A DNA stretch of 64,000 nt from contig NZ_JAPYPG010000008.1 in NCBI RefSeq assembly GCF_029937755.1, positions 62,001 through 126,000 on the forward strand, given 5' to 3'. This DNA is from Henriciella sp. GTDB taxonomy: Bacteria > Pseudomonadota > Alphaproteobacteria > Caulobacterales > Hyphomonadaceae. The stretch's first letter is position 1. Each line of letters opens with the position of its first letter. Below the pieces are notes generated by a model. It was not told the origin of the DNA. It saw only the letters and a list, made by a program, of their open reading frames with translations, and searched no databases. A program made the position numbers and the translations under genes. Below are positions 43,042 to 51,550 of the stretch, in pieces.

Positions 43042-44334
43042 ATGATTCCACGCTATGCCCGCCCTGAGATGACCGCGATCTGGTCGCCGGAAAGCAAGTA
43101 CGGCATCTGGCTCGAGATCGAGACGCTGGCGGCGGAAGCCATGGAAGAGCTTGGCCAGATCCCGGAAGGGACGTCAGCGGCGGTCCGCGAAAAGGCGAGC
43201 TTCGAGGTCGAGCGCATCGACGAGATCGAGGCCGAGGTGAAGCATGACGTCATCGCCTTCCTGACCAATGTCGCCGAACATGTCGGAGAGCCCGCCCGCT
43301 TCCTGCACAAGGGCATGACCTCGTCCGACGTGCTGGACACCTGCCTCAACGTGCAGCTTGTGCGCGCCGCTGACCTCCTTCTTGTCGGGATGGACCGCGT
43401 CCTGGAAGCGCTGAAGACACGCGCCAAGGAACACAAATACACGCCGAAGATCGGCCGCAGCCACGGCATCCATGCCGAGCCAACCACCTTCGGCGTCACG
43501 CTCGCGACTTTCTATGCCGAATTCGCCCGTGGCCGTGATCGCCTCGTCGCTGCCCGCAAGGAAGTCGCGACCTGCGCCATCTCCGGCGCGGTCGGCACCT
43601 TCGCCAATATCGATCCGCGCGTTGAGGAATATGTCGCCGGCAAGCTCGGCATGGAGCCGGAGCCCGTCTCCACACAGGTCATCCCGCGCGACCGCCATGC
43701 CATGTTCTTCGCGACACTGGGCGTCATCGCCTCTTCCATTGAGCGGCTCGCCACCGAAGTACGCCACCTGCAACGCACCGAAGTCCTCGAGGCGGAAGAG
43801 TTTTTCTCGAAGGGCCAGAAGGGCTCATCCGCCATGCCGCACAAGCGCAACCCGGTGCTGACGGAAAACCTCACCGGTCTTGCCCGGCTGGTCCGCTCTG
43901 CCGTGACCCCGGCGCTGGAGAATGTCGCCCTCTGGCATGAGCGCGACATCTCTCACTCATCCGTCGAGCGCGGCATCGGCCCGGACGCCACCATCCACCT
44001 CGATTTTGCCCTGCATCGCATGGCCGGCGTGGTCGAGAACCTGCTCATCTATCCCGACCGGATGATGGAGAACATGATGCGCCTCGGCGGGCTGCATAAC
44101 TCGCAGCGCGTCCTGCTGGCCCTCGTCGAAGCAGGCGTCAGCCGCGAGGATTCCTACCGGCTCGTCCAGCGCAATGCGATGAAGACCTGGGCGGGCGAAG
44201 GCCCCTTCCTCGATCATCTCAAGGCCGATAGCGAAGTCACCGCGAAGCTCAGCGACGCGCAACTCGAAGCCCTGTTCGACCTCGACTACCACTTCAAGCG
44301 CATCGACCTCATCTTCGGCCGCGTCTTCGGCTAG
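43042..44334 (+). CDS. purB: Adenylosuccinate lyase
   Basis: 430 residues, fumarase/aspartase superfamily. The signature KGSSAMPHKRNPVLTENL is present, with MTSSDVLDTCLNVQL and GRSHGIHAEPTTFG as the other active-site regions (catalytic His in SHGIHAEP and Ser in the signature loop). The enzyme acts twice in purine biosynthesis (SAICAR and adenylosuccinate cleavage). Short (430) form typical of alphaproteobacteria. Monocistronic or with ispH. Confidence 0.97.
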   Translation: MIPRYARPEMTAIWSPESKYGIWLEIETLAAEAMEELGQIPEGTSAAVREKASFEVERIDEIEAEVKHDVIAFLTNVAEHVGEPARFLHKGMTSSDVLDTCLNVQLVRAADLLLVGMDRVLEALKTRAKEHKYTPKIGRSHGIHAEPTTFGVTLATFYAEFARGRDRLVAARKEVATCAISGAVGTFANIDPRVEEYVAGKLGMEPEPVSTQVIPRDRHAMFFATLGVIASSIERLATEVRHLQRTEVLEAEEFFSKGQKGSSAMPHKRNPVLTENLTGLARLVRSAVTPALENVALWHERDISHSSVERGIGPDATIHLDFALHRMAGVVENLLIYPDRMMENMMRLGGLHNSQRVLLALVEAGVSREDSYRLVQRNAMKTWAGEGPFLDHLKADSEVTAKLSDAQLEALFDLDYHFKRIDLIFGRVFG

Positions 44335-44402
44335 GTAATCCTACGGGGGTTGTCTCATAGCTGAATCTCCGCATCCTCTTCAGCGCAACTGTGGGAGGAT
44401 GC

Positions 44403-44846
44403 ATGAGACGTTTCATTCTTGGCGCCAGCGCGCTTGCCCTTGCGGCTTGCGCCACCAGCGGGCCGGTACCGACGGAACCGGAAACGCTTAGCGAAGCCGA
44501 ATATCAGGCCGTGTTGAAGGATGCGACCGGGGCTTGGGGTAGCAAGGAATTCGAAGAGATGGAGGCCAATCACGCCGCCATTCTGGCGCGCGACGACATC
44601 TCGACCGAACAGCGCGCCCAGACCTATCTCAATCGCGGCATCGCCCGCTCCTCGGTCTCGCCCTACTGCGCCGTGCGCGACTGGGTGCGCGGCCTGGAAC
44701 TCAACCCGGATCATCCGAGCCGTGATTACATCCTCAGTGAGATCGAGGCCGAGAAGCAACGCGAAGGCAACTTTCTCGGACCGGAAGATATCGAGGACTG
44801 CGAATTTGTCGGCCCAAATCCCGATGCGGGCTTCGATGGCAGGTGA
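44403..44846 (+). CDS. Small lipoprotein, TPR-like, unknown function
   Basis: 147 residues, MRRFILGASALALAACATSG with lipobox LAAC. Mature part includes FEEMEANHAAILARDDISTEQRAQTYLNRGIAR and DWVRGLELNPDHPSRDYI, which resemble one or two tetratricopeptide repeats. GGGAGG five nt before 44403 fixes the start. Two Cys late in the chain. No function known. Confidence 0.72.
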   Translation: MRRFILGASALALAACATSGPVPTEPETLSEAEYQAVLKDATGAWGSKEFEEMEANHAAILARDDISTEQRAQTYLNRGIARSSVSPYCAVRDWVRGLELNPDHPSRDYILSEIEAEKQREGNFLGPEDIEDCEFVGPNPDAGFDGR

Positions 44847-44930
44847 GATGAGGCTTGCGGGGATTAAGCGAATTTACCAGAAATTGCTGCCCTGACGCAC
44901 ACGTCAAACCAAGATTGATATGGCCTGATC

Positions 44931-44953
44931 ATCTCTCCTGACTTGGGAGAGAT
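44931..44953 (+). promoter_or_regulatory. Shine-Dalgarno-sequestering hairpin
   Basis: ATCTCTCC (44931-44938) pairs perfectly with GGAGAGAT (44946-44953), 8 bp with loop TGACTTG. The right arm contains the GGAG Shine-Dalgarno of the next gene, whose ATG is at 44957. Opening of the stem would be needed for translation; this suggests temperature or factor control (inference). Confidence 0.6.
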
Positions 44954-44956
44954 AGA

Positions 44957-45445
44957 ATGTCTGCATCCTGGAGCATGTCAGTCACCGAGACCGGCAGCCT
45001 GCCATCCGCGCATGATGACGGGGTCGCCCGCCAGTCCGGCACGGGCAGCCTCGCCAACCTGGCCGACACCTTTGCGCGCCAGCTTTTCTGCGCCGCCTTT
45101 GACTGGGATGTGAGCGCGCCCCCGGCCATTGTCGGCTATGACGCCATCGACGATGCCGGCAACCGCTACCGCATCAAGGGCCGCCGGCAGACGCCATTCG
45201 ACAGCTCCTGCCAGCTCTCCGGCATTCGCAACCTCTCGAACGCGCCGTTCGACTATCTCGCTGCCGCGCTCTTCGACGCCAACAGCCAGGTCCTGCGCGC
45301 GGCCATTGTGCCAACCGCCATGCTGCCGGAATTCGCGGTCTACCGGCGCACCGTCAACGCGCACTTCGTCTGCCTTGGCGATGCCGTCTGGCAGACGGCC
45401 GGCGTGCGCGACGTTGGTGCAGAACTGCAACACGCCGCGCCCTGA
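44957..45445 (+). CDS. DUF6998-like protein with nuclease-like core
   Basis: 162 residues. IVGYDAIDDAGNRYRIKGRR (D62, K74) followed by QLSGIRNL and APFDYLAAALFDANSQVLRAA resembles the DUF6998 group and the PD-(D/E)xK nuclease pattern (D...G-x-x-Y-x-I-K), though the (D/E) position reads Arg. The first 40 residues are of low complexity. Likely cytoplasmic, no signal. Preceded by the SD-sequestering hairpin. Converges with the symporter gene. Function unknown. Confidence 0.62.
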   Translation: MSASWSMSVTETGSLPSAHDDGVARQSGTGSLANLADTFARQLFCAAFDWDVSAPPAIVGYDAIDDAGNRYRIKGRRQTPFDSSCQLSGIRNLSNAPFDYLAAALFDANSQVLRAAIVPTAMLPEFAVYRRTVNAHFVCLGDAVWQTAGVRDVGAELQHAAP

Positions 45446-45470
45446 TCCGCGAGCCTGGTCGGTGGGCCGC

Positions 45471-46928
45471 CTAGCCCGGATGCCTGCTCGGACGCTCGGT
45501 GAGCTGCCAGGCTTCCTTGTTGATATCCAGGTCGTCGAACTTGTCCGCATCGAAGACCGGGATTTTCACACCGGCTTTGCGCTGCTGGTCGAAGTCCCTC
45601 ATCACCCGCAGGCCGACCGGGAAGAGCAGCGCGACGGCGAAAAGGTTCACCAGCGCCAGCAGACCCATCGTCAGGCTGGAAAAGCTCAGCACGTCGCCGA
45701 GGCTGACCGTTGCCCCCAGCACGACAAAGCCGACAACGATGAACCGGTAGATGTTCACCGCAAGCATGTTGTCGGGGATATAGTAGTCCACGGCGTTTTC
45801 CCCGAGATAATAGGAATACATGATCGAGGAGAAGGCGAAGAGGAACAGCGCGAAGGCGATGAAATACTCCGCCCAGTCGCCGACATGATCCCCCAGTGCC
45901 AGCTGCGTCAGGACACCTTGCGTAGCATCGTCCACGCCGAAATAGTTCTGCGCTGACAGCAGGATGATCAGGGCGGTGACCGTGCACATGATGATCGTGT
46001 CGATGAAGACCGACAGCGACTGCACCATGCCCTGCTGGGCCGGATGCTCGACATAGGCCGCCGCAGCGACGTTCGGAGCCGAGCCCAGACCGGCCTCGTT
46101 CGAGAACAGGCCGCGATCGACGCCCATCATGATGGCGATACCGATCCCCCCGGCAACCGCTTCATTGAAACCGAAGGCACTGGTCACGATTGTGGCGAGC
46201 GCGCCGGGAACCTGCGGCAGGTGCGTCACCAGAACGAACAGGCCAAGCAGCGCATAGAAGACCGCCATCGCCGGCACGACAAATTCCGCGACACTCGCAA
46301 TGCGGCGCACACCGCCAAAGATCACCAGGCTGACGATCACGGCAAGGCCGATGCCGGACCAGAGGCGCGGCGCGTCAAAGGCCGATTCCATCGAACTGGT
46401 GGTCGCAAAGCTCTGGAAACAGATGAAGGCGAAACCGAAGGTTACGATCAGCAGGAGCGAATACACAAAGCCGAGCACAGGCGCGACACCACCGAGTTTC
46501 TTCCCGAGCCCGTGCTTGATGTAATAGGCCGGTCCGCCGCGGAAGTCGCCATTCGGCTCCTTCTGCTTGTAGAGCTGGGCGAGCGTACATTCGAAATAGC
46601 TCGTCGCCATGCCGACAAGACCGACGATCCACATCCAGAAGATCGCGCCCGGTCCGCCAATAGCCAGTGCGGCTGCCACGCCTGCGATATTGCCCCCGCC
46701 GACACGGCCTGCCACTGATAGCGCCAGAGCCTGGAAAGAGGAGGGCTGGTCGGTTTCATGCTGGAAGCCCTGCCCGAGGACAGAAAACATGGACCCGAAC
46801 AGCCGGAACTGCACGCCTCTGGACCAGATTGTAAAAATCAGACCGAGTGGGATCAGAACGGCAATGAGAATCTTGCCATTGATGAGATCGCTCAGAAAGG
46901 CGTTCAGGTCATTGAGAAAATCGAGCAT
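45471..46928 (-). CDS. Alanine/glycine:cation symporter family protein
   Basis: 485 residues with about 11 transmembrane helices. AGCS signature blocks: ALSVAGRVGGGNIAGVAAALAIGGPGAIFWMW, FRGGPAYYIKHGLG, GVDRGLFSNEAGLGSAPN and FSSIMYSYYLGENAVDYY. This is the AGCS (DagA/AlsT-like) Na+- or H+-coupled amino acid importer. AGGAT lies seven nt upstream of the ATG at 46928, whose neighbourhood also holds the possible start of the divergent thioredoxin-like gene, so the start regions overlap by 2 nt. C-terminus soluble. The specific amino acid is not determinable. Confidence 0.93.
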   Translation of the reverse strand: MLDFLNDLNAFLSDLINGKILIAVLIPLGLIFTIWSRGVQFRLFGSMFSVLGQGFQHETDQPSSFQALALSVAGRVGGGNIAGVAAALAIGGPGAIFWMWIVGLVGMATSYFECTLAQLYKQKEPNGDFRGGPAYYIKHGLGKKLGGVAPVLGFVYSLLLIVTFGFAFICFQSFATTSSMESAFDAPRLWSGIGLAVIVSLVIFGGVRRIASVAEFVVPAMAVFYALLGLFVLVTHLPQVPGALATIVTSAFGFNEAVAGGIGIAIMMGVDRGLFSNEAGLGSAPNVAAAAYVEHPAQQGMVQSLSVFIDTIIMCTVTALIILLSAQNYFGVDDATQGVLTQLALGDHVGDWAEYFIAFALFLFAFSSIMYSYYLGENAVDYYIPDNMLAVNIYRFIVVGFVVLGATVSLGDVLSFSSLTMGLLALVNLFAVALLFPVGLRVMRDFDQQRKAGVKIPVFDADKFDDLDINKEAWQLTERPSRHPG

Positions 46929-47463
46929 GACATCCTTGTTATATTTGGCTTCATTTCCTCTTAGAGGCGCGAGCGCGGGGAGTAAAACCGCGTGCTGTAT
47001 CGCAGCCAGCCTGATGATAGGTCTGCTTGTCCCGCAGGCGAGTTTTGCGCAGGCACCGCTCAAACTGATCGCCCTGACGGCAGACTGGTGCGCGAAGTGC
47101 CATGTCCTCGAACCGGCCCTGGCCCGCGCGCTGGAGGAAACGCCGGACGGCACCGTCGATTATGTCGAGATCGACTTCACACATATCCGCGACGGACAGC
47201 AGGCCCGCCAGGGCATCGAGGGCGCCAGCAGGGCGCGGCTCACCCTGCACAAGGCCGGTTGGTTGTGGGAGCGTCATGGCGCAACGACGGGCCTTGCCTG
47301 GCTGATCGCCACTGACACCGGCGAACCGCTTGCCTGCTTCACCAGCGCCGTCTCCGCAAGCGCCATGACTGAGGAGATCCGCCATTCCGCCCGTCTCGTC
47401 GAGAGCACACCACCCGGAAAGCGTGCAGCAGGCCAGCCTGACTGCCCCGGCCTCATCGAGTAG
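46927..47463 (+). CDS. Secreted thioredoxin-like protein
   Basis: About 178 residues. A thioredoxin-fold CxxC motif is visible in LTADWCAKCHVLEPALARAL (ADWCxxC), followed by DGTVDYVEIDFT and HKAGWLWERHG. The preceding LMIGLLVPQASFAQ is a signal-peptide cleavage region, so the protein acts in the periplasm. The start is uncertain: ATG at 46927 gives a long n-region with signal helix (TACCIAASLMIGLLVPQ); ATG at 47014 gives a very short one. A Cys-rich tail (AACFTS, DCPGLIE) follows. Divergent from the symporter gene, starts overlapping. Family not named. Confidence 0.65.
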   Translation: MTSLLYLASFPLRGASAGSKTACCIAASLMIGLLVPQASFAQAPLKLIALTADWCAKCHVLEPALARALEETPDGTVDYVEIDFTHIRDGQQARQGIEGASRARLTLHKAGWLWERHGATTGLAWLIATDTGEPLACFTSAVSASAMTEEIRHSARLVESTPPGKRAAGQPDCPGLIE

Positions 47464-47582
47464 ACTTGCAACCCGATCTGAGTCGGGTGCGTTGGAGGTT
47501 CATCCCGCCTTCAGCCTGCCTCATTTAAAGCGCATAGCGCAGCCGGATTTTTGTGTCGCCGTTCCTGCCCGGAAGGATATTC

Positions 47583-49568
47583 GTGCCAGCCCAACCGCCG
47601 AACCGGACCTCATCAAACCGCCCCCCCACCTATGATTGGCGTAGCGGTGGCGGCTTTGCCTCGATCCTGTCGGGCAAGCCGATCCTGAAATGGGGCCTGA
47701 TCACCATCTTCGGTCTGGTCGTCATCGCCGCGCTGGCCGTCTGGATCTACTGGCAGAGCCTCTATCGCGGCATGCCGGACCTGCCGTCGAATGAAGACCT
47801 CTGGGCCACGGGCCGCGAACAGGCGATCGAGTTTGTCGATGCCAATGGCGACACGATCGCGATCCGGGGGCCCCGCTATGGCCGCGCCATCAATCTCGAA
47901 GACCTTCCTGCCCACGTTCCGCAAGCCTTCATCGCGGCCGAGGACAAGCGCTTCTACGAACATGACGGCGCCGATACGCAAGCCATCATGCGCGCTGTCT
48001 GGGCAAATGTGACCTCGGGCGAAACCGTCTCCGGCGCCTCCACGATCACCCAGCAGCTGATCAAGAACCTCGTGCTCACGCCAGAACAGACCCTGAAGCG
48101 CAAGGCACAGGAAATCCGGCTGGCCCGCCGTCTCGAAGAGCGCCTGACCAAGGAGCAGATTCTCGAGCTTTACATGAACCGCGTCTATTTCGGCGCCGGC
48201 TTCTACGGGCTGGGCGCCGCCTCGCGCTTCTACTTCGGCAAGCAGCCCGAAGAGCTGACCATCGGCGAGGCCTCCCTGCTCGCCACCCTGCCGCAGGCGC
48301 CCTCGCGGCTGGCGCTGACCAACAACATGACCGATGCAAAGACACGCCAGCGCTATGTGCTGAGGGAGATGGTCGATTCCGGTTTCATTACCCCGCCCCA
48401 GGCAGCGGCAGCCGAGAAGGAAGACATCGCGCTCACCGACCCGCCCGAGCGCGACCCGCAATTCGGCTATGCCCTCGATGTCGCCACCGACCGGATCGAC
48501 GAAATCCTGCCGACCATGCCGGGCGACCTTGTCGTCCAGCTCACCATCGATGCCGACCTTCAGGCCGCCGTGGACGAGGCCTTCACCAGACGGATGCAGG
48601 AAGAAGGGGCAAAGCAGGATGCAACCCAGGCGGCCGGCATCGTGATGGATGCCAAGGGCCGCATCCTCGCCATGTATGGTGGCGTCGACTACACGGAGAA
48701 CCAGTTCAACCGTGCGACACAGGCGCAGCGCCAGCCGGGTTCAGCCTTCAAGCCGCTCGTCTACGCCACTGCCATCCAGCAGGGCCTGTCACCCTATGAT
48801 GTGCGCCGCGACGAGGCGTTCACGATCGATGACTGGACGCCGGAAAACTATTCCCGCGTCCACACCGGCCCGATGACGCTGTCTGAGGCGCTGAAGGACT
48901 CGATCAACACGGTCGCTGCGCAGCTGGGTCAGGAAGTTGGCGAGGAAAACATCATCTCGCTGGCGCGCCGCTTCGGCATCTCGAGTGCCGACGGTATGAA
49001 ACCCCTGCCCTCCATCGCGCTGGGCAGCCAGGAAGTGAGTGTGCAGGACCTTGCCCGCGCCTATGGCGTCTTCATGACCGGCGGCAAGCGCCTCGATCCG
49101 CATGTCGTCGAGAAAATCTCGAATTCGCGCGGAGATGTGCTTTACGAACGCCCGCAATACGATGCCGAACAGGTCTATGACCGCCGCGACGCCGAAACCA
49201 TGGTCGCCATGATGGAGCGCGTGATCACCGATGGCACCGGAACGCGCGCCCGTCTGGCCAACTGGCAGGTCGCCGGCAAGACGGGCACCAGCCAGGATTT
49301 CCGCGATGCCTGGTTTGCCGGTTTCTCGGCGGTGCGTGTGGGCGCGGTCTGGGTGGGCAATGACGATGACAGCGCGATGAAAAAGGTCACAGGCGGCGGG
49401 CTTCCGGCCGCGCTCTGGCACGACATGATGGTGCTCGCCCATGACGGGCTGGAGCCCCAGCCGCTGGCCGGCGCCGGAACACTGAAGACGCTCTCCCCGC
49501 AGGCGCAGCAGCGCATCGCTTTCTACCGTGACCTCGGCATGGCCTTCGAAGGCGCAGCGACGAACTGA
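47583..49568 (+). CDS. mrcA: Penicillin-binding protein 1A-type bifunctional synthase
   Basis: About 661 residues. One N-terminal transmembrane helix (LKWGLITIFGLVVIAALAVWIYW), a glycosyltransferase 51 domain (IAAEDKRFYEHDGADT, TITQQLIKNLVL, EQILELYMNRVYFG) and a transpeptidase domain with SxxK in QPGSAFKPLVYA, SxN in KDSINTVA and KTGT in VAGKTGTSQDF. All catalytic residues present. Builds and cross-links peptidoglycan. The start is GTG at 47583 with GGAAGGA five nt before; the first 30 residues are cytoplasmic. Monocistronic. Confidence 0.94.
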   Translation: MPAQPPNRTSSNRPPTYDWRSGGGFASILSGKPILKWGLITIFGLVVIAALAVWIYWQSLYRGMPDLPSNEDLWATGREQAIEFVDANGDTIAIRGPRYGRAINLEDLPAHVPQAFIAAEDKRFYEHDGADTQAIMRAVWANVTSGETVSGASTITQQLIKNLVLTPEQTLKRKAQEIRLARRLEERLTKEQILELYMNRVYFGAGFYGLGAASRFYFGKQPEELTIGEASLLATLPQAPSRLALTNNMTDAKTRQRYVLREMVDSGFITPPQAAAAEKEDIALTDPPERDPQFGYALDVATDRIDEILPTMPGDLVVQLTIDADLQAAVDEAFTRRMQEEGAKQDATQAAGIVMDAKGRILAMYGGVDYTENQFNRATQAQRQPGSAFKPLVYATAIQQGLSPYDVRRDEAFTIDDWTPENYSRVHTGPMTLSEALKDSINTVAAQLGQEVGEENIISLARRFGISSADGMKPLPSIALGSQEVSVQDLARAYGVFMTGGKRLDPHVVEKISNSRGDVLYERPQYDAEQVYDRRDAETMVAMMERVITDGTGTRARLANWQVAGKTGTSQDFRDAWFAGFSAVRVGAVWVGNDDDSAMKKVTGGGLPAALWHDMMVLAHDGLEPQPLAGAGTLKTLSPQAQQRIAFYRDLGMAFEGAATN

Positions 49569-49603
49569 AGAGGCGGGTTCGCTTAGGCTCCCTGCCTCAT
49601 CGC

Positions 49604-51208
49604 CTACGGCCCCGTGCCTTCTTCTGCGCGCTCGAAACTGTCGGCCTGGGCCAGAGCCCATTCCCGCGAAAGCACCGTGTCCGAGGGCTCCTGCAGAAGA
49701 GCCCCCGGTTTCAGCAGTTTGTAAGCGTGGTGGCCGGGCTCGGCGATGTCCTCGGTCACGCGGTGCATGATGTGGCGGGGCGTGAGTTCGCCCGGATGGT
49801 CGCACCCGGCAGCGCCGACCACCTCCATCAGCGCCCGCACGGTATTGCGCTGGAAATTGTAGACCCGCGCCGCCTTGTCAGGGATGACGAGACCGCGCTG
49901 GCGGGATTTGTCCGTCGTGGCGATGCCCGTCGGGCAGAGATTGTTGTGGCAGTTGAGCGACTGGATACAGCCGAGCGAAAACATGAAGCCGCGCGCTGTG
50001 TTGATCCAGTCGGCGCCGAGCGCCATGCTCGCCGCCATCGAGAAAGCCGAGAGCTGCTTGCCGCTGGCCGCGATGCGGATGTCATCCTTAAGTCCGCAGC
50101 CAACCAGCGCATTACGCACCAGAATGAGTCCCTGGCGCAGCGGCGCACCGATATGGTCCATGAACTCGGCCGGGGCGGCGCCCGTCCCGCCTTCGGCGCC
50201 ATCCACGACGATAAAGTCCGGCTTGATGCCGGTGCCGAGAATCGCCTTGCAGATGGCGAGCACTTCCCAGCGATTGCCGACACAGAGCTTCATGCCCACC
50301 GGCTTGCCGCCTGACAGCTCACGCAACTGGGCCACCCATTCGATCAGGCCGTTCGGCGTCGAGAAGGCCGTGTGCGCCGGGGGTGAGAAACAGGTCTGCC
50401 CGACCGGAATCCCACGCGCCTCGGCAATCTCGGGCGTCACCTTTGTACCCGGCAGCACACCGCCATGCCCCGGCTTGGCGCCCTGGGAGAGCTTTATTTC
50501 GATCATCTTGATCTGGTCATTGGCCGCCACGTCCCGGAAGCGGTCGGGATCAAACGACCCATCCTGCGCCCGGCAGCCGAAATAGCCGGACCCCAGCTCC
50601 CAGACGAGATCCCCGCCGCCGGCGCGATGGTATTTCGAGACCCCGCCCTCACCAGTGTCGTGATAGAAACCACCCATCGCCGCACCGCGACTGAGCGCCT
50701 CGATCGCATGTGACCCGAGCGAGCCGAAACTCATCGCGGAAATATTGAGCACGCTGGCGGAGTAAGGCTTCGCCGTGCCCGGCGCGCCGACAGTCACACG
50801 CGGGTCTGTGTCCTGCGGATGGCGCGCCACGATGGAGTGCGACAGCCATTCATAGGGTGGTTTGTCGATATCGAGCTGGCTGCCGAACGGTTCGACCGAG
50901 GAGACGTTCTTCGCCCGGCGGTACACCATGGTGCGCTCTTCATGGTTGAAGGGCCGGCCTTCGGTCTCGCTCTCGACGATGTAGGATCTCAGGAAAGGTC
51001 GAAGCTCTTCGGCAATCCAGCGTATCCGCGCCAGGATCGGATAGTTCCGCCACAGCGTGTGGTGTGTCTGGACAAGGTCATAAAACCCGAGCAGCGTCAG
51101 CCCCGCAAAGATGACTGCAGCGATGATGAACCACGGACTGAGAAACGCGAGCCAGACGAAACCGGCGGTCAGGAGAAGGACGGCGGCGAGTGGCAAAAAA
51201 CGATACAT
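49604..51208 (-). CDS. FMN-binding glutamate synthase-like protein
   Basis: 534 residues. Two N-terminal transmembrane helices (PLAAVLLLTAGFVWLAF, WFIIAAVIFAGLTLL), then the central FMN/glutamate-synthase domain: NISAMSFGSLGSHAIEALSRGA, GEGGVSKYHR, IEIKLSQGAKPGHGG, VVDGAEGGTGAAP and an iron-sulphur loop GCIQSLNCHNNLCPTGIATT. This is the stand-alone GltB-type domain found without glutaminase or GltD modules; electron donor and product are not known. Not adjacent to any gltBD gene. Convergent with the PBP1A gene. Confidence 0.88.
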   Translation of the reverse strand: MYRFLPLAAVLLLTAGFVWLAFLSPWFIIAAVIFAGLTLLGFYDLVQTHHTLWRNYPILARIRWIAEELRPFLRSYIVESETEGRPFNHEERTMVYRRAKNVSSVEPFGSQLDIDKPPYEWLSHSIVARHPQDTDPRVTVGAPGTAKPYSASVLNISAMSFGSLGSHAIEALSRGAAMGGFYHDTGEGGVSKYHRAGGGDLVWELGSGYFGCRAQDGSFDPDRFRDVAANDQIKMIEIKLSQGAKPGHGGVLPGTKVTPEIAEARGIPVGQTCFSPPAHTAFSTPNGLIEWVAQLRELSGGKPVGMKLCVGNRWEVLAICKAILGTGIKPDFIVVDGAEGGTGAAPAEFMDHIGAPLRQGLILVRNALVGCGLKDDIRIAASGKQLSAFSMAASMALGADWINTARGFMFSLGCIQSLNCHNNLCPTGIATTDKSRQRGLVIPDKAARVYNFQRNTVRALMEVVGAAGCDHPGELTPRHIMHRVTEDIAEPGHHAYKLLKPGALLQEPSDTVLSREWALAQADSFERAEEGTGP

Positions 51209-51550
51209 GGAGACGGGGAAACCTCGCTGGCTGTTCGCAGCGCAACTTAGCCCTCAGGCGCGAGTCTGCAATGCGGGATAGCCGGCCATGCAAAAGAGCG
51301 CGAGAACCGGACTGGTTTCGGACTGCTACCGGACTGTTTTCGGACCCTGATTTTCAGCCCTTCCAGACGTGAAGATTAAATCGTCTGGCCAGATGGAACC
51401 GCCCCCTTATCCAACAGTTACTCCGGTTCCAGATACGCTCTGGTTGGCCGTGTGCGTGTAACCGGACCATTCACTTGTACACGGCTGACGGGCCGGGGTC
51501 CCCGAATGGGAACTCCGGCCCGTTATTTTGCGCGGCACCTTGTTTTCAGT
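51209..51550. other. 342-bp gene-free region with repeats and a plus-strand terminator
   Basis: No coding sequence with a ribosome site seen on either strand. It holds a 22-bp imperfect tandem repeat (51306-51327, 51328-51349: ACCGGACTGgTTTCGGAC / ACCGGACTGtTTTCGGAC), an inverted repeat CCAGACG-N12-CGTCTGG (51363-51369/51382-51388), and a stem ACGGGCCGG/CCGGCCCGT (51488-51496/51515-51523) followed by TATTTT on the plus strand. The last looks like a terminator though no plus-strand gene precedes it, so a small RNA is possible. Confidence 0.5.
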
